In this document: positions 6,804-10,946 of the stretch, piece after piece
How positions within the stretch are numbered: the stretch's first letter is position 1
How the letters are laid out: each line of letters begins with the position of its first letter
Source: an uncultured Terriglobales bacterium
GTDB taxonomy: Bacteria > Acidobacteriota > Terriglobia > Terriglobales > Acidobacteriaceae
DNA: 10,946 nt
Reading direction: 5' to 3'
Assembly (NCBI GenBank): GCA_955652845.1
Contig: CATPBY010000250.1
Location: 1-10,946, forward strand
The notes under the pieces: model-generated
What the model saw: the letters and a program-made list of their open reading frames with translations, nothing else
What the model was told of the DNA's origin: nothing
Databases searched by the model: none
Made by a program: the position numbers and the translations under genes

Positions 6804-7285
6804 AAGGAAGCCGAATTCAGTCTCCATATATCGAAGTTGAGATAGCCAGCGAACGCTACCCAAAATGCATAGGGAATGATGAGCAAGAATGCAGTTCTGG
6901 AAAGAGGAAGAAAGGCAATGCCAGTTGCGATGATCGCTGCCAGCAAGAAGAATATGTCGACCAGCGCGGCAGCCGGCAAATGGAGAGCAAAGAACAAGCC
7001 GGACCAGGCAACGTTAAGTCCCAACTGAACGAAGAACAATATCAAAGCGTATTTGGCGCCGCTCCAGCTGGCGTTCCGCCAAACCAACCAGGCACCGATT
7101 GCCATGAATAGGTAAAGGGCAGACCAAACCGATCCAAAAATCCAGTTCGGTGGAGTAAAGCGCGGTTTGCGTAATTGCGCGTACCATGTGTTAACGGAAG
7201 AGGCCGTCCAGGCTGATCCGATTGCCGCTGCACTAAAACATGTGGCGGTGAAGAACAGAAGCATGAGCCAGCTATGTCTGGGCAT
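6800..7285 (-). CDS. tspO: TspO/MBR family membrane protein
   Basis: This TspO (tryptophan-rich sensory protein) homologue has 161 aa and five predicted membrane helices (about 6-24, 48-69, 78-100, 104-126, 131-149). Family motifs are clear: WYAQLRKPRFTPP (34-46), NVAWSGLFF (91-99) and PYAFWVAFAGYLNFDIWRLN (138-157). Bacterial TspO proteins bind porphyrins and related ligands and are linked to light, oxygen and stress responses. Two starts are possible. ATG 7285, with GAAGG 5 bp upstream, gives the usual family length and a 14-bp overlap with the photolyase gene. TTG 7315, with GGAG at 8 bp, would add 10 residues. I prefer the ATG. The TGA stop overlaps the ATG of the SDR gene. Position directly after a photolyase fits a photoprotective role (inference). 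Confidence 0.93.
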   Translation of the reverse strand: MPRHSWLMLLFFTATCFSAAAIGSAWTASSVNTWYAQLRKPRFTPPNWIFGSVWSALYLFMAIGAWLVWRNASWSGAKYALILFFVQLGLNVAWSGLFFALHLPAAALVDIFFLLAAIIATGIAFLPLSRTAFLLIIPYAFWVAFAGYLNFDIWRLNSASL

Positions 7286-8690
7286 GAGCGCCTTCAAATG
7301 TGGCAATTTGCGCAATGAATTTCTCCGAGTCGAACTTCCTCCCTGTGCTGGCTAAAGACATGAATCGTACTTTGCCAAAGACCGGCCGGTCCGACCAGGC
7401 ACGATCATGCTTGCCCACAATAGCCCACGCGATACCCGCATAGCCGTTGGGGTCACGTCCATCCAGCTCATAACGGTCGTTGAGCCGTATGGCGCGCTGA
7501 AACGCAACCGCAACGGAAGGGCTCCACTCGAGAATTTTCTTGGCCCAGTACATTCGCAAGTAGTTATGCATCCATCCAGTGATTATCATCTGCTTCTGAG
7601 CGGCATTCCACAACTGATCATGAGTCTCGGCGTTCTGAAGTTGCGCGTCGTTGTAAATTATCGGCCGGCGGTCACCGCTGTGTTGCGCGAATGAGCGATT
7701 TGCCCAGAGCTCAAGACACTCCATGGAATCGTAGGAAGCATTAAATCGAACGAAATTGACCGCAAGTTCCCGGCGGACGATCAGCTGTTCGAGGAACGCA
7801 TGTTTCGCTGACGCGGGCGCATTCCTATTTTTAATGGCAAGCGCAACCGTGTGCGGGCCAATATGACCGAAGTGCAGATATGGTGAGAGCCGGCTCGTGC
7901 CGTCCAGCTCTGGGCGGTTGCGTTGGTCAGGATAGGCATCAAGTCTTTCTCGAGCGAACGCCTCAAGTGTTTGGAGAGCTTGCTTGCTTCCCCCGCGCCA
8001 ATTGGCGACTCTCTGCACGGAGCGATCCAAAGCCCATTCCCGAGTGAAGTCCTCTTCCGATGGCAGCGAGAGGGGGCTCGGCGGTGAAGGCCAGGGCACG
8101 CGAGCTCCGGGATTGCTTGGCTGGAGCAGGAACTTAGGGAGGAGTTCGTGGAGCCGGGGTCTTATGGTACGGGCGGCATAGTGCTCTCTTCCCAGCAGCT
8201 TGGAGGGAACGATCACATCTGCGTCGACCGTCCAGAACGGTGACCGAATCTGGCGCGCGAAGCGAGTCCGCCATTGTTCCGCCTCGTGCAGCGGATCGTC
8301 ATCTCCAATCACTATCGCAGGGCGCACCTCTTCGCAGAACTTCAACAGGCTTTGCGCCGGATACGCACACAAGACAAAACCTACGCTGCGCCGTGCGAGA
8401 GCCTGTGCGATATCTGGTATGCCGTCAGCAAGAAAACTAAAATTGCGCAGATTTTCATGTGCATGAGACGGCACCGGAGCGAAGAAGACAACCACCGGCT
8501 TACCCAACTCATTTCCGACATTCACTGCTGAATCGAGAGCAGAGTTGTCTATGGCCCGTTGGGAGCGCTGCATCCAATACACTACGCATTTTCCGTCTGG
8601 GTCCGGTGTCCCCGCTTTTCGCACCGTGACGCGAGGATCGTCACTGAATTTTTGAATACCATTCATGGCAAGAGAAAGGGGGAGTTGCAT
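7272..8690 (-). CDS. phr: Class II deoxyribodipyrimidine (CPD) photolyase
   Basis: This 472-aa FAD enzyme is predicted to repair UV-induced cyclobutane pyrimidine dimers with visible light. The N-terminal Rossmann-like domain starts around CVVYWMQRSQRAIDNSAL, the class II pattern, and includes VDADVIVPSKL and YAARTIRPRL. The C-terminal FAD-binding helical domain contains TSRLSPYLHFG (265-275), FLEQLIVRRELAVNFV, THDQLWNAAQ (to 365), GWMHNYLRMYWAKKILEW (372-389), LDGRDPNGYAGIAWA (409-423) and KHDRAWSDRPVFG (427-439), all diagnostic of class II rather than class I. The open frame reaches 8747, but ATG 8690 has a strong GGGGGAG at 5-bp spacing and avoids overlap with the upstream gene. The gap to the DUF378 gene is 31 bp. 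Light- or stress-linked regulation is likely for this operon but not shown by the sequence. Confidence 0.96.
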   Translation of the reverse strand: MQLPLSLAMNGIQKFSDDPRVTVRKAGTPDPDGKCVVYWMQRSQRAIDNSALDSAVNVGNELGKPVVVFFAPVPSHAHENLRNFSFLADGIPDIAQALARRSVGFVLCAYPAQSLLKFCEEVRPAIVIGDDDPLHEAEQWRTRFARQIRSPFWTVDADVIVPSKLLGREHYAARTIRPRLHELLPKFLLQPSNPGARVPWPSPPSPLSLPSEEDFTREWALDRSVQRVANWRGGSKQALQTLEAFARERLDAYPDQRNRPELDGTSRLSPYLHFGHIGPHTVALAIKNRNAPASAKHAFLEQLIVRRELAVNFVRFNASYDSMECLELWANRSFAQHSGDRRPIIYNDAQLQNAETHDQLWNAAQKQMIITGWMHNYLRMYWAKKILEWSPSVAVAFQRAIRLNDRYELDGRDPNGYAGIAWAIVGKHDRAWSDRPVFGKVRFMSLASTGRKFDSEKFIAQIATFEGAHAQT

Positions 8691-8721
8691 CCGCGCTCCC
8701 CCGGGCGCCTTGGGTGAGTCG

Positions 8722-8961
8722 TTACCTGGCCGCCAGAGCCGAATCAAGTCCCCAACGCCTCTGGATAGCCTTGAAAGAAGCCGCCTGATACAAAGCAGAG
8801 AGGCCGACCAGGGTGTAGACGGCCGAACTCAGGTTTGAGGTCTCGCCGAACTTCATGCCCAAGAGCGTGGCGACCAAGTCGAAGTGGGCGACGCCCACCA
8901 GACCCCAGTTGAGCCCGCCAATCACTAGCAGCACGGCTGCGATAACGTCTATCGTTTTCAT
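8722..8961 (-). CDS. Small DUF378 membrane protein
   Basis: This 79-aa protein of the DUF378 (YuzA-like) family is short and hydrophobic, with two predicted membrane helices (about 5-27 and 45-63) and the signature GGLNWGLVG at 15-23. The C-terminus is polar with a basic patch (KAIQRRW). The function of the family is unknown. The start is firm: ATG 8961 is preceded by AAGGAG with 6-bp spacing, and the length is normal. It lies 41 bp after the fasciclin gene and 31 bp before the photolyase, in the same orientation, so it is probably the second gene of the operon. The co-location suggests an envelope-associated stress role, which is inference only. Confidence 0.9.
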   Translation of the reverse strand: MKTIDVIAAVLLVIGGLNWGLVGVAHFDLVATLLGMKFGETSNLSSAVYTLVGLSALYQAASFKAIQRRWGLDSALAAR

Positions 8962-9002
8962 TTTCTTCTCCTTTGAATGTCAATGTTCTTTCAGTTCAGT
9001 TC

Positions 9003-9491
9003 TCAGTTACTGTCAGGCAGGATCACCGTATCGATTACGTGAATCACACCATTTGAGGCCGGGATATCTGCCTTCACCACCTTCGCGTTATTCACCATGA
9101 CGGTGTCGCCCTGGGTAGTAATAGCCACGGTTTGTCCGTTAACTGTCTTTGCGGAGGATAGTTTCATCGCCTGCGCTGCTGTGACTTTTCCCGCCAGCAC
9201 GTGATAAGTGAGGATTGCTCTGAGCTTGTCCTTGTTCTCGGGCTTCAGAAGCGATTCCATAGTTCCCGGGGGCAGCTTCTTAAAGGCATCGTCGGTAGGG
9301 GCGAATACAGTGAAGGGTCCTTTGCTTTTCAAAGTGTCGGTCAGATCGGCTGCCTGCAGAGCTGCAGCCAGGGTGTTGAACGAACCCGCCGCGGCGGCGG
9401 TAGTGACGATGTCCTGCTCCGCGGCAACGCTGTTAATCGCCACACTGCCGAGCAGGACGGTCAGGATAACTCCGAATTCAGTAGCTTGCAT
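9003..9491 (-). CDS. Exported fasciclin (FAS1) domain protein
   Basis: This 162-aa protein has a hydrophobic N-terminal segment (about 7-24, ending SVAA) followed by one complete FAS1 domain (about 25-160). The two conserved FAS1 boxes are present: FTVFAPTDDAF (60-70) and NGVIHVIDTVILP (147-159), with the central YHVLAGKV (96-103). Single-FAS1 secreted proteins of bacteria are thought to act in adhesion or at the cell surface; no enzymatic role is known. ATG 9491 is firm: AAGGAG lies 5 bp upstream and no alternative start codon occurs before the in-frame TAA upstream. The n-region of the signal (MQATEFG) carries no Lys or Arg, which is unusual, so export is probable but not certain. It is the first gene of the minus-strand operon and is divergent from the XRE-cupin regulator. 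Confidence 0.93.
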   Translation of the reverse strand: MQATEFGVILTVLLGSVAINSVAAEQDIVTTAAAAGSFNTLAAALQAADLTDTLKSKGPFTVFAPTDDAFKKLPPGTMESLLKPENKDKLRAILTYHVLAGKVTAAQAMKLSSAKTVNGQTVAITTQGDTVMVNNAKVVKADIPASNGVIHVIDTVILPDSN

Positions 9492-9574
9492 GTGATCTCC
9501 TTTTTTGTTCTTGCACGATGTCGCCTGTGCGATGTATTAACTGTAGAGCACAATCTTTTACCTGTGGCTCAATT

Positions 9575-9580
9575 TAGAAT
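9575..9580 (+). promoter_or_regulatory. Candidate -10 element (TAGAAT) for the XRE-cupin gene
   Basis: TAGAAT matches the sigma-70 -10 consensus at 5 of 6 positions and lies 74 bp before the ATG at 9655. No good -35 hexamer is found 16-18 bp upstream. A start site near 9587 would put the inverted repeat at 9600-9638 inside the leader. No convincing promoter could be picked for the divergent minus-strand operon in the same 163-bp gap. Confidence 0.3.
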
Positions 9581-9599
9581 GCAGCAACCAAGTCATGTG

Positions 9600-9638
9600 C
9601 CTGCCAGTTAAAAGAAACGCGCAGTTTTGAGCGGCAGG
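9600..9638. promoter_or_regulatory. Imperfect inverted repeat, candidate operator
   Basis: CCTGCCAGTTAAAA (9600-9613) and TTTTGAGCGGCAGG (9625-9638) are inverted copies matching at 11 of 14 positions, around an 11-bp spacer centred on 9619. The right arm ends 5 bp before the Shine-Dalgarno sequence AGGAG (9644-9648) of the XRE-cupin gene. It could be the regulator's own operator, shared with the divergent fasciclin operon, or a leader hairpin that masks ribosome entry. Confidence 0.45.
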
Positions 9639-9654
9639 AAAACAGGAGAAACCT

Positions 9655-10242
9655 ATGGTCAGCAAGACGATTGTGGAAGGACTCAAGCCTTACACACTGG
9701 GAGAAAAACTGCGTACTCTGCGACTGAAAAAGAGTATGGGGTTGGTCGAACTGGGCAAACACACTGGCTTATCAGCGGCCATGTTGTCGAAACTGGAGCG
9801 AGGAAAGTTATTCCCCACTTTGCCCACACTGCTGCGAATCGCAATGGTGTTCGGGGTGGGACTGGCTTATTTCTTCACTGATGAGCGCCAGCGTCATGTA
9901 GTCTCGATCGCGCGCCGGGCGGAGCGTCTGAAATTTCCCGAAATTCCCGGCCGCGCAACGATTGCTTACCGTTTCGAGAGCCTCGACTTCAAAGCCACCG
10001 AGCGGAAGCTGAATGCGTTCTACGCAGAATTCGAACCAGTTCACGCTGAAGCAGTGAGGATGCACCAGCATGCAGGAGTCGAATTGCTTTACTTGATCGG
10101 CGGCAGCCTGGAACTGACCATCGGATCAGACATTTACGCGCTGGATGCAGGGGACGCGGTCTATTTTGACTCGGCGGTACGTCAGACTTATCGTCGCATA
10201 GGCAAACATTCCTGTACCGCGGTGATCGTGACTACCGCGTAA
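9655..10242 (+). CDS. XRE-family regulator with C-terminal cupin domain
   Basis: This 195-aa transcription regulator has an N-terminal helix-turn-helix (about 15-72; LGEKLRTLRLKKSMGLVELG, TGLSAAMLSKLERGK, PTLPTLLRIAMVFGVGL) and a C-terminal cupin_2 domain (about 118-193). This layout is known from regulators such as PuuR and SutR, in which the cupin is a ligand or metal sensor. The first cupin motif keeps H137-x-H139 and E143. In the second motif (GDAVYFDSAVRQTYRR, 166-181) Gln177 stands where the fourth metal ligand His is usual, so the metal site may be incomplete. ATG 9655 is supported by AGGAG at 6-bp spacing. It is divergent from the fasciclin-to-SDR operon, which is the classic arrangement of a local regulator, and an inverted repeat lies in its leader. 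The effector is unknown. Confidence 0.93.
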   Translation: MVSKTIVEGLKPYTLGEKLRTLRLKKSMGLVELGKHTGLSAAMLSKLERGKLFPTLPTLLRIAMVFGVGLAYFFTDERQRHVVSIARRAERLKFPEIPGRATIAYRFESLDFKATERKLNAFYAEFEPVHAEAVRMHQHAGVELLYLIGGSLELTIGSDIYALDAGDAVYFDSAVRQTYRRIGKHSCTAVIVTTA

Positions 10243-10271
10243 AACCCACCCTCTATCTCCCAGACTCGGCA

Positions 10272-10350
10272 GTCCAGTTGGTCAACAAAAGACCGCGGCA
10301 CGGTGCCCGCGGAGAGCGTTTCGAGCCAATACAACTGGACCCTCGGCTCG
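10272..10350 (+). repeat. Cluster of interleaved inverted repeats after the XRE-cupin gene
   Basis: Three stems lie in the 136-bp gap 10243-10378. A perfect 9-bp pair, GTCCAGTTG (10272-10280) with CAACTGGAC (10332-10340), encloses CCGCGG (10293-10298) with CCGCGG (10307-10312). A third pair, CGAGCC (10322-10327) with GGCTCG (10345-10350), crosses the outer one, so the two would form either a pseudoknot or alternative folds. No T-tract follows. It may be a terminator region for the regulator, a binding site, or a leader structure for the next gene. Confidence 0.4.
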
Positions 10351-10365
10351 CCTTGCCGTAAATGT

Positions 10366-10371
10366 TATGCT
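10366..10371 (+). promoter_or_regulatory. Candidate -10 element (TATGCT) directly before the cytochrome b gene
   Basis: TATGCT ends 7 bp before the ATG at 10379, with no Shine-Dalgarno sequence between, which would give a leaderless transcript. An in-frame ATG at 10367 overlaps the hexamer and is the alternative start. No recognisable -35 lies at the usual distance. Confidence 0.3.
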
Positions 10372-10378
10372 GTCCGGC

Positions 10379-10946
10379 ATGCCCGCTGCCTCGCTTCGAA
10401 ATTCGGGAACCTCCCGGCACGCGCCCTTCGTACGTGTGACCCACTGGATTACCGCAATCTGCTTCTTTGCTCTGCTGATCAGCGGAGGTGAGATCGTGAT
10501 TTCTCATCCGCGTTTCTATTGGGGCGAAACCGGCAATGATCTGACGACTCCGCTTTTCAGAATACCGATCCCGGCGTCAAGAAATCTGGTTCCCACCGGT
10601 TATGGTTACGTGTTGCCCGACCAGTATGGCTGGAGCCGGTATCTGCACTTTGAGGCGGCATGGGCGATGGTGCTGACCGGCCTCGCGTATGCTGTCTGGG
10701 GTTTGTGGACCGGTCACTTCCGGAGCAACCTGTTCCCTGCTCCATCGGACAGGACGTGGCAGGCGGTTGCGCAGGTGATCTCCAAACACATTCGCCTCCG
10801 GCGGCCGGATGAAGCCGAGGACTTTTCGTATAATGTGCTGCAGCGGGCCTTATATTTGTTGGTCATTTTCGTTCTGTTCCCGCTTGTGATCTGGACGGGA
10901 CTGGCGATGTCACCCGGCTTCAATTCCGCGTTTCCGGCGGCCGTCA
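10379..10946 (+). CDS. Cytochrome b561-like membrane protein, N-terminal part (3' end outside window)
   Basis: The first 189 codons of an open frame run to the window edge. The protein resembles the b-type haem cytochrome subunits of the cytochrome b561/hydrogenase cytochrome b group, which pass electrons between the quinone pool and a partner oxidoreductase in the cytoplasmic membrane. It shows VRVTHWITAICFFALLISGG (helix 1, about 24-41), a periplasmic-type loop with Tyr/Gly/Pro-rich sequence, YLHFEAAWAMVLTGLAYAVW (helix 2, about 91-110) and a third helix (about 157-177). H22 and H90 are candidate haem ligands; H43 is another histidine near helix 1. In Acidobacteria such proteins often neighbour a molybdopterin-dependent oxidoreductase; that gene would lie beyond the window. 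ATG 10379 was chosen for the HTH-free basic N-terminus; ATG 10367 adds four residues. Neither has a Shine-Dalgarno sequence. Confidence 0.8.
   Translation, partial: MPAASLRNSGTSRHAPFVRVTHWITAICFFALLISGGEIVISHPRFYWGETGNDLTTPLFRIPIPASRNLVPTGYGYVLPDQYGWSRYLHFEAAWAMVLTGLAYAVWGLWTGHFRSNLFPAPSDRTWQAVAQVISKHIRLRRPDEAEDFSYNVLQRALYLLVIFVLFPLVIWTGLAMSPGFNSAFPAAV

Overview
The window looks like ordinary chromosome from a moderately GC-rich Gram-negative-type bacterium. The gene content and protein style (short-type SAH hydrolase, TldD/TldE pair, PilZ plus LuxR-type regulator, class II photolyase cluster, many start codons without a Shine-Dalgarno sequence) fit Acidobacteriota best. That assignment is an inference from protein flavour, not a database result. 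I see no insertion sequence, CRISPR array, phage gene or toxin system.

Left part, plus strand. The C-terminal end of S-adenosylhomocysteine hydrolase (1-239) is followed by 257 bp without a gene. Then come a TldD-type metalloprotease (497-1963) with an intact HExxxH site and its non-catalytic partner of TldE/PmbA type (2109-3500). A 187-bp gap leads to a two-gene unit: a small PilZ-domain protein (3688-4119) and, 18 bp later, a NarL/LuxR-type regulator (4138-4953). The receiver domain of that regulator has lost its phosphorylatable aspartate. About 240 bp containing an A-rich tract and a long hairpin precede a tRNA-Ser(GGA) gene (5193-5282).

Right part, minus strand. Five tightly packed genes read leftward from about 9491 to 5349: secreted fasciclin-domain protein, small DUF378 membrane protein, class II CPD photolyase, TspO/MBR membrane protein, and an SDR with C-terminal DUF2867. 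The spacings are 41 bp, 31 bp, a 14-bp overlap and an ATGA overlap, so they very probably form one operon. The photolyase and TspO point to a light or photo-oxidative stress role.

Divergent from this operon is an XRE-cupin transcription regulator (9655-10242), the obvious candidate to control it. Its leader holds a 14-bp-arm imperfect inverted repeat. Beyond it lies a structured intergenic stretch (10272-10350) and then the start of a cytochrome b561-like membrane protein that runs off the window end.

The most interesting points are the five-gene photolyase/TspO/fasciclin operon with its divergent regulator, the pseudo-receiver regulator paired with a degenerate PilZ protein, and the inverted repeats flanking the XRE-cupin gene.
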